This document shows positions 17,449 to 25,619 of a stretch of DNA of 64,000 nucleotides, piece after piece. Under the pieces are notes generated by a model, which was given only the letters and a program-made list of their open reading frames with translations, was not told the origin of the DNA and ran no database searches. Source of the DNA: Salinicoccus cyprini (GTDB taxonomy: Bacteria > Bacillota > Bacilli > Staphylococcales > Salinicoccaceae); the NCBI RefSeq assembly GCF_007713705.1, contig NZ_VMSJ01000002.1:124001-188000 (forward strand), read 5' to 3'. Numbering within the stretch: position 1 is the stretch's first letter; every line of letters begins with the position of its first letter. The position numbers were made by a program, and so were the translations under genes.

Positions 17449-17610
17449 CTAGTGAGTGTTCCTCCGTCTTCGGATTATGAAGAGAGTGGTAAAAATAACG
17501 TCGATGATGAGTAGTGCTATAATGGCGCTGACAAGGCTGTCGGTGATCAGAAATATACTTATAAACGCAAGTATAGGTGTTATGAGAAACAGGATGAAGA
17601 AAACATTCAT
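17449..17610 (-). CDS. Tiny membrane protein (53 aa), relative of 14672-14854
   Basis: A 54-codon gene. The ATG at 17610-17608 has AAAGGG eight bases upstream. The translation begins MNVFFILFLITPILAF, contains FLITDSLVSAIIALL, and ends with a four-arginine stop-transfer RRRR followed by NTH. Two hydrophobic segments with a basic tail, and the PIL-x-F-x4-LITD core, match the 60-residue protein 2.6 kb away. It is probably co-transcribed with the membrane protein 16717-17409. Function unknown. Confidence 0.55.
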   Translation of the reverse strand: MNVFFILFLITPILAFISIFLITDSLVSAIIALLIIDVIFTTLFIIRRRRNTH

Positions 17611-17752
17611 GGTTACAGCCCTTTCTGAAATAATGTAGAGTTAACGCGTTCATTTGAGGATTATTATATCATTTGGAAAGTTTTATACAAATCATAAACA
17701 GTTGTGCAGCAATACATGCTAAGATATTCAGTAAAACCGAGGAGGCTGATCT

Positions 17753-18541
17753 ATGAAGTATAAACTTGGATTCATCGGTGCAGGTAAAATGGTCAATCAC
17801 ATCGTGAAGGGACTGCTGAAAGATTCGGAAATGCAGCAGAACATCCTTGTTACAGGCAGAAATCTGAACAAACTTGAGAAATTCAGTGCAGACAAGGGAG
17901 TGGAAGTCAGCACAGACTATAGCAGACTGTCTGAATGCGACATCATCATCAATGGAGTCAGTTCCGATCAGGTACTGGACGTATTCAGTGAAGTCAAGGA
18001 GCATACAAGAAAAGATTCAGTTCATATTTCCATTGCCGCAGGCGTCACCATTTCCGAAATGGAAACGATATTACCGGATAGAAAAATTATTCGCAATATG
18101 CCTAACATTGCCGTATCGGTACAGGAAGGTGTAATGATCATGTCTGCAAATGAGCACCTCTTAGAGACAGACCGGCAGTTGACTGATGATATATTCAGTA
18201 GAGTCGGAACAGTAGCCTGGGTAGAGGAATCTTTGATGAAATACACGCCTGCACTCACGGGCTCTTCTCCAACCTATGGCTTCCTTATGATCGAAGCTAT
18301 GGCAGATCAGGCAGTCAGCGTCGGTTTTCCGCGTCAGCAGGCCTACAAGCTTGCTGCTCAGGCAATTATAGGCGCTGGTAGACTCGTATTGGAAACAGAG
18401 GCCCATCCAGGAGTTCTGAAGGATCAGATCACCACTTCAGGTGGTTCTACAATACAAGGTGTAATGGAACTTGAGAATCAAGGCTTCAGGAATAGTATCA
18501 TCCAGGCGATGAAAGCGATAAATAATGCAAACGGCAAATAG
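17753..18541 (+). CDS. proC: Pyrroline-5-carboxylate reductase
   Basis: Last step of proline synthesis: NAD(P)H-dependent reduction of pyrroline-5-carboxylate. The 262-residue protein begins with the Rossmann motif LGFIGAGKMVNHIVKGLL. It has IIRNMPNIAVSVQEGV, and the C-terminal signature PALTGSSPTYGFLMIEAMADQAVSVG with HPGVLKDQITTSGGSTIQGV. The length is typical. AGGAGG is upstream of the start and a terminator follows. In a halotolerant organism proline can also serve as an osmolyte. Confidence 0.95.
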   Translation: MKYKLGFIGAGKMVNHIVKGLLKDSEMQQNILVTGRNLNKLEKFSADKGVEVSTDYSRLSECDIIINGVSSDQVLDVFSEVKEHTRKDSVHISIAAGVTISEMETILPDRKIIRNMPNIAVSVQEGVMIMSANEHLLETDRQLTDDIFSRVGTVAWVEESLMKYTPALTGSSPTYGFLMIEAMADQAVSVGFPRQQAYKLAAQAIIGAGRLVLETEAHPGVLKDQITTSGGSTIQGVMELENQGFRNSIIQAMKAINNANGK

Positions 18542-18565
18542 CAGAACTTTAGTTCTGCTATTTTA
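18538..18565 (+). terminator. Intrinsic terminator of proC
   Basis: AATAGCAGAAC pairs with GTTCTGCTATT around a TTTA loop, followed by T residues. Confidence 0.8.
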
Positions 18566-18790
18566 TGTTTTCTCCTAAAAGATACTATTTACTTTTTTAA
18601 ATCATATCATTATAATATGTTACTAATCACCGAGTCTTCATATTGGTGCAGGCCCTGGACTTTGAATCATCTGCTGATATTGCTGTTCTTCGGAATCTGG
18701 GTATATATTGCCGATATAACGCATTGGTCCGACTGCTCAACATGAAGAATGGCATGCATATAAGAATATGAATAGAAAAGGAGAATCCGA

Positions 18791-19060
18791 ATGAATAAAA
18801 AAGTGAACGTTGTCGTCTGGGAAGAACAGGACTGTCCGTATTGTGAAGAAGTGAAGCGCTACTTGACGGAGAACGGTTTCGAGTTTAGAACTATAGACGT
18901 TACGGGGAATGAGGCATTAAGGGAAGTGCTTCTGATCAAATATGACGTGGATCATGTGCCGGTGGTGGAGATCGGTTTCGGTAAAAGGTTCGATGCTGTT
19001 ACAGGAATGGGCATATCCAAGCTTGAGAAGACACTCAGGCACTATAGAATGTCAAACTAG
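18791..19060 (+). CDS. Glutaredoxin-like thiol-disulfide protein
   Basis: An 89-residue single thioredoxin-fold protein. The redox motif CPYC sits near the N-terminus (VVWEEQDCPYCEEVKRYL), and the cis-proline region is DHVPVVEIGFGKRF. It resembles glutaredoxin/NrdH proteins that reduce disulfides or feed electrons to reductases; no ribonucleotide reductase gene is near. AAGGAG precedes the ATG. The 225-base gap upstream contains a TATAAT box at 18611-18616 but no convincing gene. Confidence 0.85.
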   Translation: MNKKVNVVVWEEQDCPYCEEVKRYLTENGFEFRTIDVTGNEALREVLLIKYDVDHVPVVEIGFGKRFDAVTGMGISKLEKTLRHYRMSN

Positions 19061-19149
19061 CCGAACCGACTCATTGATGACCTATAGCCCAGTGTTTGTT
19101 GGAAACTGAAAATAATGCATAAAAAACGACTGTCCCTCGGTTGAGCAGA

Positions 19150-19620
19150 CAGTCGCAACGCCTATATATTTTTTAAACCATGTTCTAGACTGGATATCAG
19201 ATCTAGAAACATCTAGAATGCCGACAGAGAGCCTGAAGAGGTCATCTGTAATTCCTTTTTTCAGATAAACTCTGTCTTCTGCAACGTTATCGATATTGCT
19301 CTGGCCTATAGAAGCAAACTGCATCCAAAGTGCTTCAGTGCCGTTTTACAAGCGGGTACGTACCGCCATACATATCACACGGCATTATGATATAGCCGCC
19401 GGGTGGAACCGTCATAAGTGCAGCACTGATTGCAGTAATGCCGGAGTTGAAAGCAAATGCGAACTTGCCATGCTCCAGTCCGGCAAGTTTTTCTTCGAGC
19501 TTTTCCGTATTCGGCTTTGCGTGGCGGACGTACAAGTATCCCTCTTACGAATCGGGACTCGGACGGAGTCTGCTATCGATGATCATATCGGCCTCTTTGG
19601 AATAGCGCATCTTATGCGCC
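19150..19620 (-). pseudogene. Remnant of a Cys/Met-metabolism PLP enzyme (cystathionine lyase-like)
   Basis: Reading the minus strand from about 19620, an N-terminal stretch (RYSKEADMI...) meets a TAA at about 19550. It continues in frame as EGYLYVRHAKPNTEKLEEKL, AFAFNSGITAISAAL and CDMYGGTYPL, the typical N-terminal third of MetB/MetC-type enzymes. After a stop near 19335, the text resumes with VYLKKGITDDLFRLSVGI, the family's C-terminal end. The PLP-lysine domain is missing. So the gene has an internal deletion of more than 200 codons plus stops. It lies directly downstream of metI, where metC sits in the metI-metC pair of relatives, so a decayed metC-like gene is likely. Confidence 0.8.
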
Positions 19621-20706
19621 TCTCTTCGCTTTGGCAAGCGCCTGTATTAAATCTATTTTAATGTCTTCAATATTCTCTATACCTACTGACAGTCTGATCA
19701 GCTGCTCGTCTATGCCGCGTTTGATTCTTTCGTCATCCGGCATGTCGGCATGTGTCTGAGTGAACGGGAAAGTGACGAAAGTCTCAGTACCGCCCAGGCT
19801 CTCTGCAAAAGTACATACTTCCATATTCTCAAGCAGCGCGCCGACGTCGTAGTCTTCATGCAGTCTCAGACTCATCATGCCGGTACGTCCCGAATAGAGC
19901 ACCTCGTCAATTGCTTCATGATCTGAAAAATACTCGGAGAGTGCTTGTGCATTTTCGGTCGATCTTTCCATCCTCAGATGCAATGTCTTCAGTCCTCTCA
20001 GCAGCAGATAGCCGTCGAAAGGTGAGAGAGTGGCACCAATCATGTTATGGTGCATCGATAGTGTATTGCCGAGCGCTTCATCCTTTACTGTCACTACACC
20101 GGCAAGTACATCATTATGACCGCCGATGTACTTTGTAGCCGAGTGAAGGACGATATCTGCACCTTCAGCAAGCGGCTTGTAGTAGAAGGGGGTCAGGAAT
20201 GTATTATCGATGATTGTCATGATGTCACGTTCTCTGGCCAGTCTGTAGATTGGTGCAAGTGCAACTTCAATCATTGACGGATTTGTAATCGGTTCAATGA
20301 AGAAAGCTTTTGTAGCGGCATTCATATGTGTTTTAACATCTTCAATATCATCAAAATCGACGTAGATGAACTTGATGCCATATTGCTCTTCATAAAATTC
20401 AAATATCCTGAATGTGCCCCCATAGAGATCAAAACTGACCAGCACTTCGTCTCCAGGTTTGAACAGGTTGCATACGAGCTGTATTGCTGCCATGCCACTC
20501 GATGTAGCAAAAGCATGGCTGCCCTGTTCCAGGTCTGCAAAAGCTTCTTCAAAGTGTGACCGTGTCGGATTTTTGGTTCTTGTGTAGTCGAATCCGGTCG
20601 ACATGCCGAGCTTCTCGTGCTTATAGGCACTTGCTGTATATATCGGGCTCGTTGTCGCTCCCGTAATATCTTTTGACATCCCAATCTGTGCTAATTTCGT
20701 TTCCAT
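19612..20706 (-). CDS. metI: Cystathionine gamma-synthase / O-acetylhomoserine thiolyase
   Basis: A 364-residue PLP enzyme of the trans-sulfuration family. The ATG at 20706-20704 has AGGAGG six bases upstream. Motifs: YTRTKNPTRSHFEEA, SSGMAAIQLV, DLYGGTFR, ITNPSMIEV, VDNTFLTP-type IIDNTFLTPFYY, and the PLP-lysine in HSATKYIGGHND. The C-terminus IKRGIDEQLIRLSVGIENIEDI is intact. It matches B. subtilis/Staphylococcus MetI, joining cysteine or sulfide to an activated homoserine. Its usual partner metC survives only as a fragment downstream, which hints that direct sulfhydrylation may be its present role. A structured leader with an attenuator terminator precedes it. Confidence 0.88.
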   Translation of the reverse strand: METKLAQIGMSKDITGATTSPIYTASAYKHEKLGMSTGFDYTRTKNPTRSHFEEAFADLEQGSHAFATSSGMAAIQLVCNLFKPGDEVLVSFDLYGGTFRIFEFYEEQYGIKFIYVDFDDIEDVKTHMNAATKAFFIEPITNPSMIEVALAPIYRLARERDIMTIIDNTFLTPFYYKPLAEGADIVLHSATKYIGGHNDVLAGVVTVKDEALGNTLSMHHNMIGATLSPFDGYLLLRGLKTLHLRMERSTENAQALSEYFSDHEAIDEVLYSGRTGMMSLRLHEDYDVGALLENMEVCTFAESLGGTETFVTFPFTQTHADMPDDERIKRGIDEQLIRLSVGIENIEDIKIDLIQALAKAKRGA

Positions 20707-20924
20707 AGTGTTCCTCCTTAATGTGTAAATAAAAAGCTTCCATCCATCCGCAGAATTTGTCTGCCGGAAGGACGAAAGCCAAAACCCATGACATGCCACC
20801 TATGGTGGATTCATTACAGCTTACACTTCATCCAGTATGTAATGCTGAGTTTCTGTAAACCTGAAATGCTTTTATCTATTCAGTGAAAACTCAAGCTGTC
20901 ATCGCCTATATTAAATTATTTATT
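20707..20924 (-). promoter_or_regulatory. Structured metI leader with attenuator (T-box-like, class unresolved)
   Basis: The minus-strand leader is about 218 bases. It can fold a closing stem ACAGCTT/AAGCTGT (20899-20893 with 20822-20816) enclosing two hairpins (TGAGTTT/AAACTCA and TTACA/TGTAA). Next come a CCACC-ATA-GGTGG hairpin (20806-20794 region) and a strong terminator just before the metI ribosome site. GGTGGCA followed by CGTCC about 25 bases later recalls the T-box antiterminator, but the full AGGGTGG...ACCGCG consensus is absent. No SAM-I core is present. Staphylococcal met operons are known to use a T-box, so a diverged T-box is the leading explanation. Confidence 0.55.
20731..20779 (-). 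terminator. Attenuator terminator in the metI leader
   Basis: On the minus strand GCTTTC-TCC-TCC-GCAGA (20779-20760) pairs, with small mismatches, with TCTGC-GGA-GGA-GGAAGC (20754-20734), followed by TTTTTATTT. It ends 24 bases before the metI start codon, so readthrough must be controlled. Confidence 0.85.
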
Positions 20925-20930
20925 TAGACC

Positions 20931-20959
20931 AATATACAAATTTATTGCGGCAAAGTCAA
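20931..20959 (-). promoter_or_regulatory. Probable promoter of metI
   Basis: Minus strand: TTGACT (20959-20954), 17-base spacer, TATATT (20936-20931). Transcription would start near 20924. Confidence 0.65.
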
Positions 20960-21275
20960 TCTCATTGTCTGATGCTTGTAGATAGTAGGAATATGATGGA
21001 AAACATTACTGGTCATGTCGATATGGAGAGCGGACATGGCTTTAGCACAATCAAATATTTCATCTCTATCACAATACGATGAAACTTTATTAAATAACGC
21101 TTAAATATCACCAGAAATACTTATATGTAAGTATTTATTCTATTTTATAACGCATATAGCACCATCGATATCAATGCAGTATGAAATAAAAAATGGTGCA
21201 TAAAAGTATATCATGGACAGCAATGAATATAATGTTATAATAATGGTAACTATATTTATGGGAGAAGGATCAATT
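20960..21275. other. Gene-free AT-rich stretch between metI and the MerR-like gene
   Basis: No convincing reading frame on either strand. It holds a perfect inverted repeat, AAATACTTA (21115-21123) TATG TAAGTATTT (21128-21136), and near 21225-21240 TATAAT-like boxes that could serve the MerR-like gene. Confidence 0.5.
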
Positions 21276-22043
21276 ATGAAAGAAATGAACCAGACAGTGT
21301 ATTATACAACGGCTCAGATGAAGGATAAGGTTGAACTATCGGATCAGAATGTCCGTAAATATGTAAGGTTGCTGGAAGATAGAAACTACGAAGTCGCCAA
21401 AGATGAACATAATAGAAGACTGTTCTCACAAGGGGACGTGGCAGTGATGAAGGAATTCATCAGGCTTGCAAAACAACCTGGATATACGTTGGAAACTGCG
21501 GCCGATGAAATCATAGAAAAAGTGCCGAATATCGTTACCGAAAAGTCTCAAAACACACCTGCAAGCGTTACTAATAACGATATAAACCATATGCTCGGTG
21601 TTGTTATGGATAAGCTTGAGACAATGCAGCAGGAAAACAGGGAGCTTAAGGAAAATGTACATAGGCTTGTCGAGAAGCTTGATGAGTACGGGAAGTATTC
21701 CCAGACGCTTTCTCTGCAGTATAGTGGCAGTGGTGATGAGGCGCAGCGTTCAGATGCCATCACTTCAAATGGTTCTGCCGATAGCACCTATGAAGATGCA
21801 GCGTATGAAGAGCCGATGCCTGCAGAGGTCGCGACTGAAGATGAAACTGAGGATGAGACGGCGGCACATGAATCGGAAAATCAATCAGGTAAAGCATCCA
21901 ATATTGATATGAACAGCTATGCCGATCAGGAACAGGAAGATGATCGGAAGGAAGAAGAAACACAGGCTGATGAATCCTCAAAGCAGGATACTGAAGAAAA
22001 AGGAGGATACTTCAGCAAGCTGTTCAGCATGTTCAAGAAGTAG
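21276..22043 (+). CDS. MerR-type HTH protein with coiled coil and acidic tail
   Basis: A 255-residue protein. ATG 21276 has GGAGAAGGA six bases upstream. Residues about 5-75 form a MerR-like winged helix (YYTTAQMKDKVELSDQNVRKYVRLLEDR, then RRLFSQGDVAVMKEFI). Residues 100-150 are a predicted coiled coil (MDKLETMQQENRELKENVHRLVEKLDEY). The rest is a long Glu/Asp/Ser-rich disordered region ending in a basic-aromatic tail, GGYFSKLFSMFKK, which could be a membrane- or partner-binding helix. The layout recalls RacA-like chromosome-associated proteins and staphylococcal HTH/DUF3967 proteins. Role not known. Confidence 0.7.
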   Translation: MKEMNQTVYYTTAQMKDKVELSDQNVRKYVRLLEDRNYEVAKDEHNRRLFSQGDVAVMKEFIRLAKQPGYTLETAADEIIEKVPNIVTEKSQNTPASVTNNDINHMLGVVMDKLETMQQENRELKENVHRLVEKLDEYGKYSQTLSLQYSGSGDEAQRSDAITSNGSADSTYEDAAYEEPMPAEVATEDETEDETAAHESENQSGKASNIDMNSYADQEQEDDRKEEETQADESSKQDTEEKGGYFSKLFSMFKK

Positions 22044-22073
22044 GCGCCATTTTTACAGGACTGGGGTTTTAAT

Positions 22074-22907
22074 ATGCCGAAAGTGATATGGATTACAGGT
22101 GCATCAAGTGGATTCGGTATGGCAGTGGCCATGAAACTATTAAAAGAGACTGAACATATCATCTGTGTGAGTGCCAGAAGGGCCCACCTGCTCGATATAC
22201 TTGCCAGGCAGGGGGCGCACGCCTTCCCGGTGGATGTTACAAAAAGTGATCAGGTGGCGGAGGTGCGCTCTTCCATTCAAGATGCGTTCGGCACGATTGA
22301 TGCAGTTCTGGTAAATGCTGGTTTTGGTGTGTACGGCGCTATTGAGGAAGTTCCCGAGAATGCAGTCAGACGCCAGTTTGAAGTCAACGTCTTCGGTGCG
22401 GTGGAGACGATACGCAATGTGCTGCCGGCCATGCGTCAGCAGGGGGCAGGACGCATAGTGGTCACCAGCTCTTCAGCGGCACATGTTTCAAGTGCCGGCA
22501 TGGGATACTATGCTGCGACAAAGCATAGTATCAGGGCAATCGGTACAGCTCTAAGGCAGGAAGTGCAAGGTCTGGGAATTGAAGTGGTCATGGTGGAACC
22601 GGGCATCGTCAAGACTGCTTTCGGCCAGGTAGCTATGGATGAGAACTATATGGCGGTTGAAGGGTCGGATTACCATGGCCAGATGCAACAAGTGAAGGCT
22701 TTCATGCTGAGTGCATTCGATCGGGCGCCTGGTGTTGAGCGGACAAGGGATATCATGGTGAAGGCTCTGACTGATCAGCGGGTAAAACCGGTCTATCGTA
22801 CGACTCCGGGTTCTTTTGCTCTGAACTTTGCAAGCAAAGTTCTGCCGCCGGTATTGTATGATGCCATTGTAAAGCAGGCGATCAGAAGAATACGCCAGCA
22901 TCCGTAG
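22074..22907 (+). CDS. Short-chain dehydrogenase/reductase
   Basis: A 277-residue classical SDR. Cofactor motif TGASSGFG near the N-terminus, NAGFGVYGAIEEVP, the catalytic Ser in TSSSAAHVSSAG and the YAATK pair (Tyr-x3-Lys), then VEPGIVKTAFG. A 70-residue C-terminal extension is typical of the retinol-dehydrogenase-like SDRs. It reduces or oxidises an unknown alcohol/ketone with NAD(P)(H). It lies 30 bases after the MerR-like gene and may be co-transcribed. Confidence 0.88.
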   Translation: MPKVIWITGASSGFGMAVAMKLLKETEHIICVSARRAHLLDILARQGAHAFPVDVTKSDQVAEVRSSIQDAFGTIDAVLVNAGFGVYGAIEEVPENAVRRQFEVNVFGAVETIRNVLPAMRQQGAGRIVVTSSSAAHVSSAGMGYYAATKHSIRAIGTALRQEVQGLGIEVVMVEPGIVKTAFGQVAMDENYMAVEGSDYHGQMQQVKAFMLSAFDRAPGVERTRDIMVKALTDQRVKPVYRTTPGSFALNFASKVLPPVLYDAIVKQAIRRIRQHP

Positions 22908-22997
22908 TCATTTTCAAGAAGCAGGAAGCTTTCATCGAGTAGACATACATGTCATCATTATAAGTATTATTAAATTTATTTGAATTGGAATGATAGC

Positions 22998-23621
22998 ATG
23001 TTTGAAACTTTTACAATCGGGAATTTTTCGCTACCTTCTATCTACATGGCAATATTACTTTCATTGATTGTCAGCTATCTGATGCTATGGGAATCTGATG
23101 AGAAGCGTGAACTGTTCAATAGATGGACCAATGGACTCATCATACTATTTTTGGTCTATAAACTTACATACATCGTATTCAGCTGGACGGAATTCATCAA
23201 TAATCCATTGGGTGTACTATACTTTGACGGCGGTGCACCCGGTCTTCTGATTGGTATGGTGATAGCCTTCATCTATCTATTCTACGTATCGAAAGGATTA
23301 TTCTATGTAGAGGCATTCTGCATTTTTTCAGTCTCTTTTCTTGCTTTCTACGGCATACTGGAAATCAGATCCCTTATGCAGTGGCATTATACCGCTCTTG
23401 CCGTTATAACGCTCGCTGCACTCATATCAATCTACTTCCTATGGCGTCGCTTCAGAGTGATATTCGCAGTAACCGTAGCGATATTCATTATGCATGTGAT
23501 TGCTCGTTTCTTTGTATACAGTGGTATTGAGGTGCTCACCTTGAGCATTATACAGTGGTGGATCCTACTCAGCTTGATCTACCTGATAGCCGTCGCTTCA
23601 AAGGATACCGAAGATGAATAG
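22998..23621 (+). CDS. Polytopic membrane protein paired with a thioredoxin-like protein
   Basis: A 207-residue protein with about seven hydrophobic segments. ATG 22998 has only a weak GGAA upstream; a TTG at 22980 is an alternative. The loop YFDGGAPGLLIGMVIAFIYLFY has a faint likeness to the Gly-rich loop of prolipoprotein diacylglyceryl transferase, but the catalytic residues of that family are not seen. Its 3' end overlaps the start of the TlpA-like gene by eight bases, so the two proteins probably work together, perhaps in envelope disulfide chemistry. Confidence 0.65.
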   Translation: MFETFTIGNFSLPSIYMAILLSLIVSYLMLWESDEKRELFNRWTNGLIILFLVYKLTYIVFSWTEFINNPLGVLYFDGGAPGLLIGMVIAFIYLFYVSKGLFYVEAFCIFSVSFLAFYGILEIRSLMQWHYTALAVITLAALISIYFLWRRFRVIFAVTVAIFIMHVIARFFVYSGIEVLTLSIIQWWILLSLIYLIAVASKDTEDE

Positions 23622-24159
23622 ATTCATCAGACATGCAGTCATCGTAACGATATTGACGGGGGCAGTTGCAGTCGCTTTATATCAATCATTTTCAGGTGGC
23701 GTGGCGACGAGCGAAGCACTTGAGTCCAATCCTGAAACGGGACTTGATATTGGATCCAGAGCGCCGGACTTCACACTATCTTCGACGAGCGGTGAAGCGA
23801 TCAGTCTAAGTGATGTGAATCAGCCGGTGATGCTGAACTTCTGGGCCTCATGGTGTCCGCCATGTAAAGCTGAAATGCCTCATATGGTCAATTATTACGA
23901 GATGCATAATGATTATGAAATCCTTGCTGTCAATATGATGCACCAGGAGAGCAGCATGCAGGATATATCGGATTTCCATGAGGATTATGATCTGAATTTT
24001 CCTGTATTGCTGGATGAGGAAGGATCGGTCACTGATACATACCAGGTCAAATCTGTTCCTACTTCATACTTTATTGATTCGGAAGGTTATATAAGGTTCA
24101 AGTTTACAGGTCCGATGACAGAGCAGTCGATTGACAGTACATTTGATCAAATGAAATAA
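23614..24159 (+). CDS. TlpA/ResA-like membrane-anchored thiol-disulfide oxidoreductase
   Basis: A 181-residue protein with an N-terminal membrane anchor (about 7-24) and an extracytoplasmic thioredoxin fold (50-181). The active site is FWASWCPPCKAEMP, and the cis-proline sequence is KSVPTSYFID. This is the AhpC/TSA-Redoxin type used in cytochrome c maturation or general disulfide reduction outside the membrane. It overlaps the preceding membrane-protein gene. Confidence 0.9.
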   Translation: MNRFIRHAVIVTILTGAVAVALYQSFSGGVATSEALESNPETGLDIGSRAPDFTLSSTSGEAISLSDVNQPVMLNFWASWCPPCKAEMPHMVNYYEMHNDYEILAVNMMHQESSMQDISDFHEDYDLNFPVLLDEEGSVTDTYQVKSVPTSYFIDSEGYIRFKFTGPMTEQSIDSTFDQMK

Positions 24160-24194
24160 AGACATCCAGTTCAGATCTGAACCGGATGTCTTTA
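24158..24194. terminator. Bidirectional terminator
   Basis: AAAGACATCC (24158-24167) pairs with GGATGTCTTT (24184-24193), with an additional inner GTTCAG/CTGAAC stem, between convergent genes. Confidence 0.85.
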
Positions 24195-24231
24195 TGTTTA
24201 TGGTATCGATATGAATAGTAGTAAACGCTAA

Positions 24232-25593
24232 TCAGTTCATAGCTTTTTTAATACCGATATAGCCATTTTCAATATTGACTACATTTTCAAATCCACGCGC
24301 TTTGAGCACACTCATTGCAATTGCGGAGCGGACCCCGGATTGGCAATGTACGTATACTGTCTCCTCTTTGCCAAAAGGCAATTCCTTATCGTCCAGGTGA
24401 CCGAAGTGGATATGATGGGCATTGTCGAGATTTCCTGATTTGTATTCGGAAGTGGATCTTACATCCAGAATATTTCTAGTGTCACGATCCTGCACAAGCG
24501 ATTCAGGTGAAATATTATCATAGGCATCATCATAGTATTTATCTGCCTCTTCCAGAGGAACGATCAGCTGCAGATCATCAAATCCTGTGGAAGCCAGCTC
24601 TTCCTGTAATACTTTGCTGTCTTCAGGATGGGCAATCACTGTCATTGGTGCATCATAATCAATGTACCATCCGGCAAATTGAAGAAACTTGCTGTTGTAG
24701 GGTACATTTATGGCGCCTCTTTTGAATCCTTTCTTGAAATCCTCTTTGCTTCTCAGATCAAATATCTGACCTGGAAGTGTTTCGGGAGTGCCGACTTCAA
24801 CCGCTTTCAATTTGAACTCGGGTAAGCCGTCCCTGTTGACCTTTTTCATCTGGGCAAAGTAGCTTGGTGGTTCCGGCTGATCACTTGTCAGCTCCTGAAT
24901 GAAAGCTTCCTTGTCTTCATATTTGAACACCCAGTTGTTTTTCCGTTCATATCCCAATGTTGAAAGGGGTACTGCGCCGAGTGACTTGCCGCATGCACTG
25001 CCTGCACCGTGGCCTGGCCATACTTGCATGAAGCCCGGGTAGGCACCAAGTTTTTTCAGAGAATCAAACATGGCATCGGCACCTTCTTCAGTCGTACCTT
25101 CCATGTTTGCTGCTTCTTCAAGCAGATCCGGACGACCGATGTCACCTACAAATAGAAAGTCTCCAGTGAACATGCCCATCGGCTCAACGCTGCCTGCACC
25201 GCGATCGGTAAGGACGAATGAGACGCTTTCAGGAGTATGTCCCGGTGTATGGATGACTTCAAGCTCAACACTGCCGACCTTGATGACATCTCCATCCTTA
25301 AGATATTCGGTCTCTTCAGGCATATTGCTGTACTTCCAATTTTCATCACCCTCATCAGATACATACAGTTTGGCATCAAAACGCCTGTTGGCATCTCTTA
25401 GACCGGATGCAAAGTCTGCATGGATATGCGTTTCCGTCGCCTGCGTAATATTGAAGCCTTGTGACTCTGCAACATCTGCGTATTCATCAAGAACACGTTT
25501 AGGGTCAATGATAATCGCCTCTTTTGTTTTCTGACAGGCAACCATATATGAAGTTTGGGAAAGCTTCTGATCGTAGAATTGTTTAAAAAACAC
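24232..25593 (-). CDS. cstB: Persulfide dioxygenase-rhodanese fusion (CstB-like)
   Basis: A 453-residue cytosolic enzyme. The first 240 residues are a metallo-beta-lactamase fold of the persulfide dioxygenase type (ETHIHADFASG with His56, His58 and Asp60; HTPGHTPESV; FTGDFLFVGDIGRPDL; VWPGHGAGSACGK). A degenerate rhodanese domain follows (about 265-350). The C-terminal rhodanese has the active loop VHCQSGVRSA (Cys417). This matches S. aureus CstB, which converts persulfides with O2 to thiosulfate. The start is GTG with AAAGGAG ten bases upstream. It is 26 bases downstream of the DsrE-like gene in the same operon. Confidence 0.9.
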   Translation of the reverse strand: MFFKQFYDQKLSQTSYMVACQKTKEAIIIDPKRVLDEYADVAESQGFNITQATETHIHADFASGLRDANRRFDAKLYVSDEGDENWKYSNMPEETEYLKDGDVIKVGSVELEVIHTPGHTPESVSFVLTDRGAGSVEPMGMFTGDFLFVGDIGRPDLLEEAANMEGTTEEGADAMFDSLKKLGAYPGFMQVWPGHGAGSACGKSLGAVPLSTLGYERKNNWVFKYEDKEAFIQELTSDQPEPPSYFAQMKKVNRDGLPEFKLKAVEVGTPETLPGQIFDLRSKEDFKKGFKRGAINVPYNSKFLQFAGWYIDYDAPMTVIAHPEDSKVLQEELASTGFDDLQLIVPLEEADKYYDDAYDNISPESLVQDRDTRNILDVRSTSEYKSGNLDNAHHIHFGHLDDKELPFGKEETVYVHCQSGVRSAIAMSVLKARGFENVVNIENGYIGIKKAMN

Positions 25594-25619
25594 TTGTAAT
25601 GCACTCCTTTATCAATTAT

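Noticed and set aside
18617-18745. A 42-codon frame upstream of the glutaredoxin-like gene with a hydrophobic middle
   Set aside because: Its ATG overlaps the TATAAT box (18611-18616) that would start transcription downstream of it, and there is no ribosome site.
19064-19076. A 13-base sequence GAACCGACTCATT shared with 47238-47250
   Set aside because: In a 64-kb window tens of shared 13-mers are expected by chance, and the flanks do not match.
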